A DNA stretch of 17,460 bases. Source: an uncultured Maritalea sp. (GTDB taxonomy: Bacteria > Pseudomonadota > Alphaproteobacteria > Rhizobiales > Devosiaceae). Numbering within the stretch: the first letter of the stretch is position 1; the number at the start of each line of letters is the position of its first letter. The position numbers and the translations under genes are program-made. The stretch lies in the NCBI GenBank assembly GCA_913055925.1, contig CAJXLH010000016.1, forward strand, positions 1 to 17,460. The letters are read 5' to 3'. The notes below the pieces were generated by a model. It worked only from the letters and a program-made list of their open reading frames with translations, did no database searches and had not been told where the DNA came from. This document shows positions 1 through 6,685 of this stretch, one piece after another.

Positions 1-68
1 GCGATGAGCTGGGTGACCTGCGAGCCAAAGTCGACGATGAGGATGGTTTGATGAACGGGCTCTGTCAT
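1..68 (-). CDS. guaA: GMP synthase (glutamine-hydrolysing), N-terminal fragment
   Basis: Only the first 22 codons and part of the next are in the window; the gene continues past the left edge. Translation from the ATG at 68 gives MTEPVHQTILIVDFGSQVTQ, the typical start of GuaA. The ILIVDFGSQ strand opens the class I glutamine amidotransferase domain, which supplies ammonia for the amination of XMP to GMP. The enzyme acts directly after IMP dehydrogenase, and guaB lies on the same strand further right, separated from guaA by several unrelated genes. No clear Shine-Dalgarno sequence is visible before the ATG. Identification rests on a short but very characteristic N-terminus. Confidence 0.9.
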   Translation of the reverse strand, partial: MTEPVHQTILIVDFGSQVTQLI

Positions 69-152
69 GGCGAGGCTTTAGCGCCAAACAACAGATTCCG
101 CAACCGTGAATCGCCAGAAACAGAGGCTATCGCCCCGCTTTTTTGGTTCGAT

Positions 153-608
153 CTATTCTGGTCGCATTTGAATAACTAGGATTCCAGCGCACATCAGCGT
201 CAGCCCTAAGATACCGCGCCAGTTTAAGGCCCGTTGTTCAAGACCAAACCAACCAAAATGATCATAGAGCTGCGCGGCGATCATTTGCCCAAAAACAACG
301 ATCACAATGAAGGTGCCAACACCGAGTTTTGGCACGGCAGAGATTGAAACCAACACCTGATAAACACCAATCAGCGCGCCGAGCCAAACCCACCATGGCA
401 TATTTTGTATTTGAACGAGGCGCGGCATCGGGGCGCGCGTGAACACACAAATGGCTGTGATGGCCAATGTAGCAATCCAAAACGCGATCAGCGTCGCGGT
501 CAGTTGATGGCCAAATCCGCTGGCCATGCGAGCATAAATCGGCCCCTGCGCCGCAATGAGTGCACCACCGATCAAAGATGCCAAAAAGATCGGCCAGTTT
601 GTGATCAT
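153..608 (-). CDS. DMT-superfamily small membrane protein, YdcZ/DUF606 type
   Basis: A 151-residue hydrophobic protein with about five predicted membrane helices (near residues 4-23, 37-56, 72-90, 95-115 and 130-147). The pattern of an early GALIAAQGP stretch, a Trp-rich GALIGV helix and a late GILGLTLMCAGI helix resembles the YdcZ (DUF606) branch of the drug/metabolite transporters. These are half-size proteins likely to work as dimers; substrates are mostly unknown. Its ATG overlaps the stop codon of the GNAT gene by four bases (ATGA), so the two are probably translationally coupled. It is the last gene of a three-gene operon led by an XRE/cupin regulator, which suggests export or uptake of a small metabolite that the acetyltransferase may modify. 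That link is inference. No convincing terminator follows it. Confidence 0.8.
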   Translation of the reverse strand: MITNWPIFLASLIGGALIAAQGPIYARMASGFGHQLTATLIAFWIATLAITAICVFTRAPMPRLVQIQNMPWWVWLGALIGVYQVLVSISAVPKLGVGTFIVIVVFGQMIAAQLYDHFGWFGLEQRALNWRGILGLTLMCAGILVIQMRPE

Positions 609-1129
609 TGGCTAACAGACTTGTACATATAGGTGGTGGAATGAAAACCATCGGTAATGGCGTTTTTGCCAAAATTCGGGATTTCGCCAGCGACTTGATA
701 GCCCAACGCTAAATAAAGCGGCATGCCGCCATCATCGGTTCGCGTGTCGAGTGTGATCAGTTTCCGCCCATACTGACGCGCGGTTTGCTCAAGGATCATC
801 ATGAGCGCTTTCGCAAAACCTTTGCGGCGATGATTTGGGTGGACCATGAGCTTGGAAATCTCGGCGCGGTGCGGTTGATTGTTCGGCATCCCAACAATCA
901 ACTGACCTGTACCCGCAAGTTCATCACCATCAAATGCGCCAAACATCACGCGGTCTCCCGCTTGCACTTCTGATGCGATTTTTTTCTGCCAAAACATCGC
1001 TGCTTCTTGCCTACTTAGCGGCATGACGAACCCGACAGCGCCATCATTTGCGACTGTTTGCACCAAAATCTCGGCTAGCGATGATGCGTGAGTTTCAATA
1101 TCTGCTGGTGTGAATTGTTTGATTTCCAT
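605..1129 (-). CDS. GNAT-family N-acetyltransferase
   Basis: A 174-residue acetyltransferase of the GNAT fold, which transfers acetyl from acetyl-CoA to an amine. The acetyl-CoA binding motif A is visible as KLMVHPNHRRKGFAKAL, with the R-x-x-G-x-A core, followed by an LxTRTDDGGMPLYLALGY segment that is the usual motif B with its Tyr near the C-terminus. I chose the ATG at 1129 because AGGTG lies five to six bases upstream; that ribosome binding site also covers the stop codon of the regulator gene. A longer reading from 1144 would overlap the regulator and has no such site. The 3' end overlaps the start of the small exporter by four bases. The substrate cannot be told; small-molecule or antibiotic acetylation are both possible. 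Confidence 0.85.
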   Translation of the reverse strand: MEIKQFTPADIETHASSLAEILVQTVANDGAVGFVMPLSRQEAAMFWQKKIASEVQAGDRVMFGAFDGDELAGTGQLIVGMPNNQPHRAEISKLMVHPNHRRKGFAKALMMILEQTARQYGRKLITLDTRTDDGGMPLYLALGYQVAGEIPNFGKNAITDGFHSTTYMYKSVSQ

Positions 1130-1136
1130 GGGGCAC

Positions 1137-1691
1137 CTAAACAAGAAAGAGCGTGTACTTTGCGCCGACTTGTTTCGGCGTTGTGAACTTTGAGGCAGAC
1201 CGCAGCTGATAGCGCAGGCAGTCGCCCTTTTTTAGGTTAAAAGTCTGGCTTTCGATCTGGATCTCCAACTCGCCCTCCTCAAGCACGAGATGGTGTTCTA
1301 ACCCTGCTAGAGAGGGCTGATCATATTCGATTGATTGGTCTGCAAGCAGTTCGCAGCGGATCACCTCGCCTTTTAGGCTTTGGGCAGGTGGAGAAATTGA
1401 AGTGCGCACAAATCCGTTTTCTGGGTCACGCCAAACCGGCTGTTTCGCCGCTATCACGAGTGGCTCAATTCCCTCTTCCACCATGGCAAGCAATCGCGAC
1501 ATGGGCAGCGCATAGACAGCACAAAGCTTTCCCAACACTTCCGCTGTAGGGCTTACTTCAGCCTTTTCTAACCGCGAAAGTGTGGCGCGGCTGACACTGC
1601 TTTTTTGCGCTAATTGGTCGAGCGACAAATCAGCTTCTTGCCGAAGTTGCTTTAGGCGGCTCGCAAGTTTTGTGGTAATCTCAGACATCAT
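1137..1691 (-). CDS. XRE-family transcriptional regulator with C-terminal cupin domain
   Basis: A 184-residue regulator. Residues about 8-65 form an HTH_3/XRE DNA-binding domain (LKQLRQEADLSLDQLAQKSS followed by SRATLSRLEKAEVSPT), and the C-terminal 80 residues form a cupin_2 barrel (HHLVLEEGELEIQIE, then LKKGDCLRYQ), the usual ligand-sensing part of this class. Such proteins often repress their own operon and a linked transporter or enzyme. It is the first gene of a tight operon with the GNAT and the exporter. Two adjacent ATG codons are possible starts, 1691 and 1688; a GAG-containing stretch is better spaced for the second. A 9-base inverted repeat in the promoter, listed separately, may be its operator. 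Confidence 0.88.
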   Translation of the reverse strand: MMSEITTKLASRLKQLRQEADLSLDQLAQKSSVSRATLSRLEKAEVSPTAEVLGKLCAVYALPMSRLLAMVEEGIEPLVIAAKQPVWRDPENGFVRTSISPPAQSLKGEVIRCELLADQSIEYDQPSLAGLEHHLVLEEGELEIQIESQTFNLKKGDCLRYQLRSASKFTTPKQVGAKYTLFLV

Positions 1692-1693
1692 TC

Positions 1694-1728
1694 ATCTCAT
1701 TTTAGAGAATCTTTCCCATAAATGAGAT
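1694..1728. promoter_or_regulatory. 9-bp inverted repeat, candidate operator of the XRE regulator
   Basis: ATCTCATTT at 1694-1702 and its exact reverse complement AAATGAGAT at 1720-1728 are separated by 17 bases. The right arm overlaps the putative -10 box of the XRE operon and the left arm lies in its short leader just before the start codon. That position suits autorepression. The assignment to this regulator is inference from position only. Confidence 0.45.
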
Positions 1729-1753
1729 AGCACTAACCATGTCTCGTCGTCAA
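1724..1753 (-). promoter_or_regulatory. putative promoter of the XRE-GNAT-exporter operon
   Basis: On the minus strand TTGACG (1753-1748) is a 5 of 6 match to a -35 box. It is followed after 18 bases by TATCTC (1729-1724), a weak -10 box. It would give a leader of about 25 bases before the ATG at 1691. The -10 is poor, so confidence is limited. Confidence 0.35.
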
Positions 1754-1776
1754 TTCGGTTATGCCGTAATTGCAGC

Positions 1777-1806
1777 TTGACTATTTGACGCGCATTCGAC
1801 CATAAA
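1777..1806 (+). promoter_or_regulatory. putative promoter of the DEAD-box helicase gene
   Basis: TTGACT (1777-1782) and CATAAA (1801-1806) are spaced by 18 bases, matching sigma-70 -35 and -10 boxes at 5 and 4 of 6 positions. Transcription would start near 1813, giving a 5' leader of about 100 bases before the TTG start at 1914. A long leader fits helicase genes that are regulated through their mRNA, but no fold was established here. Confidence 0.4.
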
Positions 1807-1913
1807 GCGCGACTTTGAAATGGGCTGATTTGCCCCCACGCCCACTGCGACTATTGTCGTTCGCCAATTGGTTGGTGATTTGAGTTGGCGTCCACATATG
1901 AAAGATACCAACT

Positions 1914-3494
1914 TTGTCATTCGAACAATTCGGCTTTAACCAGGCCATCATGAAGTGTCTGGAAGCGTTGAACTATGCAGACCCGACACCTATTCAAGAA
2001 CAAGCAATTCCTGTTGCCCTAGAGGGCCGCGATATTGTTGGCCTTGCGCAAACGGGGACCGGAAAAACAGCAGCTTTTACGCTGCCGACAATCTCACGCC
2101 TTGCGCAAGACATTCCAAAATCGAAGAAACGCCAAATCCGCGCCTTGATTATCTCGCCAACGCGCGAACTTGCCGCACAAATCCACGACACGGTGAAACG
2201 CTTCACCACACGTGTGCCATTGCGTTCTGCCATCATTGTGGGTGGGGTTTCTTACCATAAGCAAAAACATGCCTTGCAGCATGGTGTAGATATTCTGGTG
2301 GGCACACCGGGCCGCTTGATTGATATGATCGACCAAGGTGTGGTTGATCTATCAACAGTTGAAACCATCATCCTTGATGAAGCAGATCAGATGCTCGACA
2401 TTGGCTTTTTGCCAGCGATCCGTTCGATCATGGAAATCTTGCCGACCGAACGTCAAACCATGCTCTTTTCGGCAACAATGCCGAAGGAAATTCGCAAGCT
2501 GACGCATGAACATCTGAACGACCCGTTTGAGATTTCGGTCATCCCGAAAACGAAAACAGCGGACAAGGTTGAGCAAAAAGTCGTCACGGTTGAAAAACCG
2601 CAGAAGATTGAAGCGATTTGCGACGTTCTCAATATTCATGCCGATGAGCAAGCGGTTGTGTTTACGCGCACAAAGCATGGTGCGGACAAAGTTGCGAAGC
2701 GCCTCAGCGTTTCAGACATTCGTGCGGCCGCCATTCACGGCAATAAATCGCATAACCAACGTGAGCGCGCCTTGCAGGACTTCCGCAAAGGCAAAGTGCG
2801 CGTTTTGGTGGCCACAGACATCGCTGCGCGTGGCATCGACGTGCCTGGCGTTGGTCTGGTTGTGAACTTCGACCTCCCTGAAGTGCCAGAAGCCTATGTG
2901 CACCGCATTGGTCGTACAGCGCGTGCCGGTGAGTCAGGTATTGCAATTTCACTGGTTTCAACCGAAGAACTTGGCTTGCTCGGTGATATCCAGCGCCTGA
3001 TTAAAATCGACATTCCAGCGGAAGACCTTGAAGGTGAGCCGGTAGAGCTCGACGTGCCCTCTTCTTCTGGTGCGAAACGACCATACAAACGCCGCGGCGG
3101 TGGCGGTGGCGGTGGTCGTCGTCGTCCACGCGGTAGCGATGGCAATCATCGCAAAGGTCCTTCAAAACCGCGCAACCGTGCTGACGGTGATCAAGGTGGT
3201 GATCGCCGTTCTGAAGGTAAAAAACCTTTCCGCAAACGCAATAATGAAAGCAGCGGTGAGCGCGAAGGCAATAGGCCATTCCGCAAGCGAAACACCGAAG
3301 GATCAGGCGAACGCGAGGGCAAGCGCCCATTCCGTGAACGTAGCAATCGGTCAGGTGATGGCGAGAAAAAGCCTTTCCGCAAACGCAACCGAAATGACGC
3401 AAAAGGTCAAAAGCGCGGTGACGGCAATGCTAACGCACGTCATCAGCAAAAAGACGCCAAGCCCAAGCGCAGAAAGCGTAAAGCGAACGGCTAA
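1914..3494 (+). CDS. DEAD-box ATP-dependent RNA helicase (RhlE-like) with basic repeat tail
   Basis: A 526-residue RNA helicase that unwinds RNA duplexes with ATP, probably in ribosome assembly or mRNA decay. The core runs to about residue 385. It shows the Q motif (PTPIQEQAIP, 25-34), motif I AQTGTGKT (45-52), PTREL (82-86), TPGR (131-134), DEAD (155-158), SAT (186-188), ATDIAARGID (300-309) and HRIGRTAR (330-337). The remaining 140 residues are a low-complexity Gly/Arg/Lys tail with four PFRKRN-like repeats, likely for RNA binding. The start is a TTG; MSFEQFGF matches the usual helicase N-terminus, and no in-frame ATG is better. The ribosome binding site is weak. An ATG at 1898 opens a 13-codon overlapping reading frame. 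Its stop codon overlaps that of the convergent HD-GYP gene. Confidence 0.95.
   Translation: MSFEQFGFNQAIMKCLEALNYADPTPIQEQAIPVALEGRDIVGLAQTGTGKTAAFTLPTISRLAQDIPKSKKRQIRALIISPTRELAAQIHDTVKRFTTRVPLRSAIIVGGVSYHKQKHALQHGVDILVGTPGRLIDMIDQGVVDLSTVETIILDEADQMLDIGFLPAIRSIMEILPTERQTMLFSATMPKEIRKLTHEHLNDPFEISVIPKTKTADKVEQKVVTVEKPQKIEAICDVLNIHADEQAVVFTRTKHGADKVAKRLSVSDIRAAAIHGNKSHNQRERALQDFRKGKVRVLVATDIAARGIDVPGVGLVVNFDLPEVPEAYVHRIGRTARAGESGIAISLVSTEELGLLGDIQRLIKIDIPAEDLEGEPVELDVPSSSGAKRPYKRRGGGGGGGRRRPRGSDGNHRKGPSKPRNRADGDQGGDRRSEGKKPFRKRNNESSGEREGNRPFRKRNTEGSGEREGKRPFRERSNRSGDGEKKPFRKRNRNDAKGQKRGDGNANARHQQKDAKPKRRKRKANG
3222..3395 (+). repeat. tandem coding repeats in the helicase tail
   Basis: The motif K/R-P-F-R-K/E-R-N/S occurs four times, with its proline codons at 3225, 3276, 3327 and 3372, so the periods are 17, 17 and 15 codons. 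The spacers are rich in Ser, Gly, Glu and Arg (SSGEREG, GSGEREG, RSGDGE). DNA identity between copies is only partial, suggesting an old duplication kept for the basic peptide and not a recent slippage event. Confidence 0.8.
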
Positions 3495-4888
3495 GCGGTT
3501 TGCGCAAGCTTTTCATTCGAAGATTGAGGCAGGCGTTCGAGTTTTTCGATTGCCTGCTTTAACGCAGCAACACAGCGCGGGTCCACCGCGCTTCCGGTCA
3601 TGCCATCCAAAATAGCCATGGCTTTCGCCGTAGGCGTTGCCGCGCGATATGGCCGATCAGCGGTCAATGCGTCAAAAATGTCTGCTACGGTGACAATTCG
3701 GGTATTGAGATCAATCTCATCACCCTTAAGCCCATTTGGATAGCCCTTACCATCCAACCGCTCATGATGCCCCCCAGCGACATGCACCATGTCGCCGAAC
3801 GCCTCGACTTTTGAAAGGATTTGCGCCGAAAAAACCGGGTGAAGTTTGATTTGCTCGAACTCTTTGTCAGAAAGACGATCCGGTTTATCCAAAATTGCAT
3901 TGCTGATACCCAGCTTGCCAATATCGTGGAGCAATGCCGCGCGACGTAGCCACCGCCGGTGGCCGGGGTCAAATCCCATTTGTTCAGCAATAAGGTCGGT
4001 GAAAATCATCACACGGTCGGAATGGCCTGCAGTAAATGGGCTTTTGGAGTCAACGACTTGAGCAAACCCTTTCGCTATTTCGTCTAAAAAATCCTCGTCC
4101 GCCACGCGCTGCATTTGAACCGGTTCAAAAGTGTGGATTTTCTCAGGCAGATCCTCGTCCGCCAAGGAGAACCAGAACAGATCGTCTTCAGCAAGCTTCA
4201 AAAACACATCGACGAGTTGAGGGTCGAACCAGCTGCCGCGACGCGCCGTGATTTCTTCGACCGCCTGCAATCGCCCTTCCCCGGTGTTGAATACATCGAC
4301 CACCTGTGTCAGAAGCGCAATTTGCGAGAAGCGTGGGATTTGCTTGCCAGATTTTTGTTCGGGGTTGCCAGTGCCATCCCAATGTTCATCCAAACTCAGA
4401 ATGGTTTCAGCAACACGCTCTGAGAAGTGCATTTGGCGCGCAATTTCGGCACCGCGTTGGCATCTCGTGTCGATGATTTCGCGCACGATCTCTTTGCCAT
4501 TGCGCAAAGTGGAGACGATGGACCGGAACTTCTCGGCCATTGACGCTTCCATGCCCGAGTGCGTGAGGACAAATGCCAAGACCTTAGGCAAGCTGCCATC
4601 CAGTTTTTTGAACTCACGCTTTAACACCAAATCATCGGTAATATAGTGCGCGCACACGCGTGCGGCGTTGGAAGAGCAGCCAAGGTCTTTTAGCAAAATC
4701 GCATAATAGAGATCGGATAAGTCCTGCTGAGCATAGCCAAGCGCCTCACCGATTTGTAGACCAATCCAGCAGCAACGTGCGGAATGGCCTTTTGGTTGGC
4801 CTTCAGTAATGTCCAACGCTTGGCTGAGCGCGCCAACGATCTGCGCCACTGGCACGTTTTGGGTTTGGAATTTTGTTTGCGCTGACAT
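3491..4888 (-). CDS. tandem HD-GYP domain protein, likely c-di-GMP phosphodiesterase
   Basis: From the ATG at 4888 the protein has 465 residues. The C-terminal half is a complete HD-GYP domain with GHSDRV (288-293), HDIGK (321-325) and HHERLDGKGYP (374-384), the residues known to bind metals and hydrolyse cyclic di-GMP. The N-terminal half looks like a second, degenerate copy: GHSARCC (34-40), LLKDLG (65-70) where HD is replaced by KD, and DEHWDGTGNP (167-176) where GYP has become GNP. The first copy is probably regulatory. The ATG at 4888 has GGAAG just upstream; a TTG at 4921 would add 11 residues but lacks a ribosome binding site. It follows the RNA methyltransferase gene on the same strand by about 60 bases and may be co-transcribed. 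No receiver or membrane segment is seen. Confidence 0.9.
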   Translation of the reverse strand: MSAQTKFQTQNVPVAQIVGALSQALDITEGQPKGHSARCCWIGLQIGEALGYAQQDLSDLYYAILLKDLGCSSNAARVCAHYITDDLVLKREFKKLDGSLPKVLAFVLTHSGMEASMAEKFRSIVSTLRNGKEIVREIIDTRCQRGAEIARQMHFSERVAETILSLDEHWDGTGNPEQKSGKQIPRFSQIALLTQVVDVFNTGEGRLQAVEEITARRGSWFDPQLVDVFLKLAEDDLFWFSLADEDLPEKIHTFEPVQMQRVADEDFLDEIAKGFAQVVDSKSPFTAGHSDRVMIFTDLIAEQMGFDPGHRRWLRRAALLHDIGKLGISNAILDKPDRLSDKEFEQIKLHPVFSAQILSKVEAFGDMVHVAGGHHERLDGKGYPNGLKGDEIDLNTRIVTVADIFDALTADRPYRAATPTAKAMAILDGMTGSAVDPRCVAALKQAIEKLERLPQSSNEKLAQTA

Positions 4889-4948
4889 CTGCTTCCAGTT
4901 GGCGAAGTTGATTTTGTTCAAAATCTAACGCCGATCCGGTTAACAACG

Positions 4949-6247
4949 TCACCCCAAGCGCTGCATTACAGAGAAAAAGAAACCGTCAGTGTTTGTCGAC
5001 TCGGGCGTCAATGTCACTGATTTCAAGTCACTTGACCATGGCATTGGCTTGTCGAATCCATAAAGGTCCTGCCAAACCTCGCCAGCGCTCAGCAACTCAA
5101 AGTTCGGATTTTCATCAAGGAAAGCATAGACTTGCCCCTCATTCTCCTCAGGGAAAACGGAGCAAGTGATGTAAACGAGGAACCCGCCAACTTTTACGTA
5201 TGGCACAGATTGCGAAAGCACTTCTTCTTGATCTTGCAAGCGCTGATCAAGTGTTTGTTTGCTCAAGCGCCACTTCGCGTCTGGGCGGCGCCGCCAAGTG
5301 CCAGATCCTGTGCAGGGTGCATCCAAAACCACGCGATCCATTTGACCAATCAAATCGCTCAACGGATCATCGTGATGAGGTTGGCGGACCTGTACATTGT
5401 GTAGGCCAGCACGTTTGATCCGATCCCAGATCGGCGCGAGACGCGACTTCTCGCTGTCATAGGCAAAAAGCTGCCCCTTGTTTTCCATCATCGCGCCCAT
5501 TGCGAGGGTTTTGCCCCCTGCTCCAGCGCAAAGATCGAGAACTTTTTCACCCGGACGGGCAAAGATAAGTTCGGCAACAATTTGGCTGCCCTCGTCCTGC
5601 ACTTCAAAGCGCCCTTTTTGGAATGCTTCTTCTGCCTGAACGTTTGGTGTGCGCGCGTCGCGCTTACCAGCGGCAATCCGCATACCGTTCGTTGCGATCT
5701 TGGTTGGCTTAGCACCTGTTTTCTTGAGGGCCTTAAGCATCCGCTCGCGGTCGCTTTTGAGCGTGTTAACGCGCATATCGAGCGGCGGGCGCTCGGATAA
5801 GGCTTGTCCCTCAGCAATCCATTCCTCAGCAAAATTGCTTTCGAATGAGTTTTGCGTCCACTCAGGAATGTCAGCTTGGACATGTTCTGGCGCATCAACC
5901 AACGGGTTGTTGCGGGTTAGATGTTCTATTTCTTTTTGCGAGAGTGCATCCGGTGCAAATTTGTCATCCTCAAAGCTCGCATTTAGTGCCTCGGGGTTTT
6001 CTCCCCAATCGCGAACGAGTGTGGTGAAGGCCAGGCTTCGTGCGCTTTCCGAACGCGCAATATGTGCATTGGACAATTTCTTGCGCAGCGCGTCATATAC
6101 GATATTGCCAATCGCTGCGCGATCGCCAGACCCAGCAAAGCGATGAGACAGTCCCCAGTCTTTTAACGCATCCGCAACCGGGCGTTTGCGCTTCTCAATG
6201 TCTGACAGAACTTCAATTGCGGCACTTAGCCGTCCGGGTAAACGCAT
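4949..6247 (-). CDS. RsmB/NOP-family RNA (cytosine-5) methyltransferase
   Basis: A 432-residue S-adenosylmethionine-dependent methyltransferase that makes 5-methylcytosine in RNA, most likely rRNA. The SAM-binding loop is DLCAGAGGKT (238-247). Both family cysteines are present: PC at 311-312 in LDAPCTGSGT and TC at 361-362 in ITCSVFPEENEG. The roughly 130-residue N-terminus is helical and resembles the NusB-like region of RsmB, though the exact target (16S C967 or another site) cannot be read from sequence. The ATG at 6247 is preceded by GAGG and lies seven bases after the MAPEG stop codon, so it is coupled to the guaB operon. In related bacteria I recall this gene lying directly before guaA; here other genes intervene. 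Confidence 0.9.
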   Translation of the reverse strand: MRLPGRLSAAIEVLSDIEKRKRPVADALKDWGLSHRFAGSGDRAAIGNIVYDALRKKLSNAHIARSESARSLAFTTLVRDWGENPEALNASFEDDKFAPDALSQKEIEHLTRNNPLVDAPEHVQADIPEWTQNSFESNFAEEWIAEGQALSERPPLDMRVNTLKSDRERMLKALKKTGAKPTKIATNGMRIAAGKRDARTPNVQAEEAFQKGRFEVQDEGSQIVAELIFARPGEKVLDLCAGAGGKTLAMGAMMENKGQLFAYDSEKSRLAPIWDRIKRAGLHNVQVRQPHHDDPLSDLIGQMDRVVLDAPCTGSGTWRRRPDAKWRLSKQTLDQRLQDQEEVLSQSVPYVKVGGFLVYITCSVFPEENEGQVYAFLDENPNFELLSAGEVWQDLYGFDKPMPWSSDLKSVTLTPESTNTDGFFFSVMQRLG

Positions 6248-6254
6248 TCACGCC

Positions 6255-6680
6255 TCACGCAAGAATTATTTGGATTGCAAATCCGAGCCACATTACGCCC
6301 AACAAGGCCATACCGACAACATAAATGACAAATCGACGTTTTACGCGGTTTGATGTGATGTGGATAATGGTGTGCAATATGCGGCTAACCACAAATGCGA
6401 CTGCCAGCGCCGCCATCCACGCTGTTGCCATGCCACTCGCAACAACGAGTGCTAGAAGCGCATAAAACAAGACCGGCAATTGGAACTGGTTGGCGAAATT
6501 GTTGTGCGCAAGTTTCGCCTCAAGGGGCCAAGCATCTGGCCCCGTCGCAATGTCCGCGATTTTGATTTTTTTGGCTGCGATTAAGGGCAATCTTCGGCGC
6601 CCCAAGATGTAGAGAACGACCATGGTGAGGCTCACCTGCCCCACCGCCGCCAATAGCAATATTTTCTCAGCCAAAATCAT
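6255..6680 (-). CDS. MAPEG-family membrane protein
   Basis: A 141-residue protein with four membrane helices (about 7-26, 68-82, 86-106 and 117-140). The NNFANQFQLPVLFYAL segment (60-74) and the VSRILHTIIHITSNRVKRR segment are typical of the MAPEG family, which includes microsomal glutathione transferases; bacterial members of this branch have no assigned substrate. It starts five bases after the guaB stop codon and ends seven bases before the methyltransferase start, so it is part of one operon. Its presence between guaB and an RsmB-type gene is a recurring arrangement in rhizobial relatives as I recall, but no functional link to GMP synthesis is known to me. Confidence 0.85.
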   Translation of the reverse strand: MILAEKILLLAAVGQVSLTMVVLYILGRRRLPLIAAKKIKIADIATGPDAWPLEAKLAHNNFANQFQLPVLFYALLALVVASGMATAWMAALAVAFVVSRILHTIIHITSNRVKRRFVIYVVGMALLGVMWLGFAIQIILA

Positions 6681-6685
6681 CGTTC

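Noticed and set aside
120..152. Terminator after the exporter gene, near the CCGCTTTTTT stretch
   Set aside because: The T-run is on the plus strand, while the operon is transcribed on the minus strand, and the only stem before it has three pairs.
2094..2961. Several minus-strand open frames inside the helicase gene
   Set aside because: They mirror the helicase coding frame, have no recognisable domains and no start signals.
3070..3615. Open plus-strand frame overlapping the helicase tail
   Set aside because: It is an Ala/Val-rich shadow of the Gly/Arg repeat region in another frame, with no domain pattern and no ribosome binding site.
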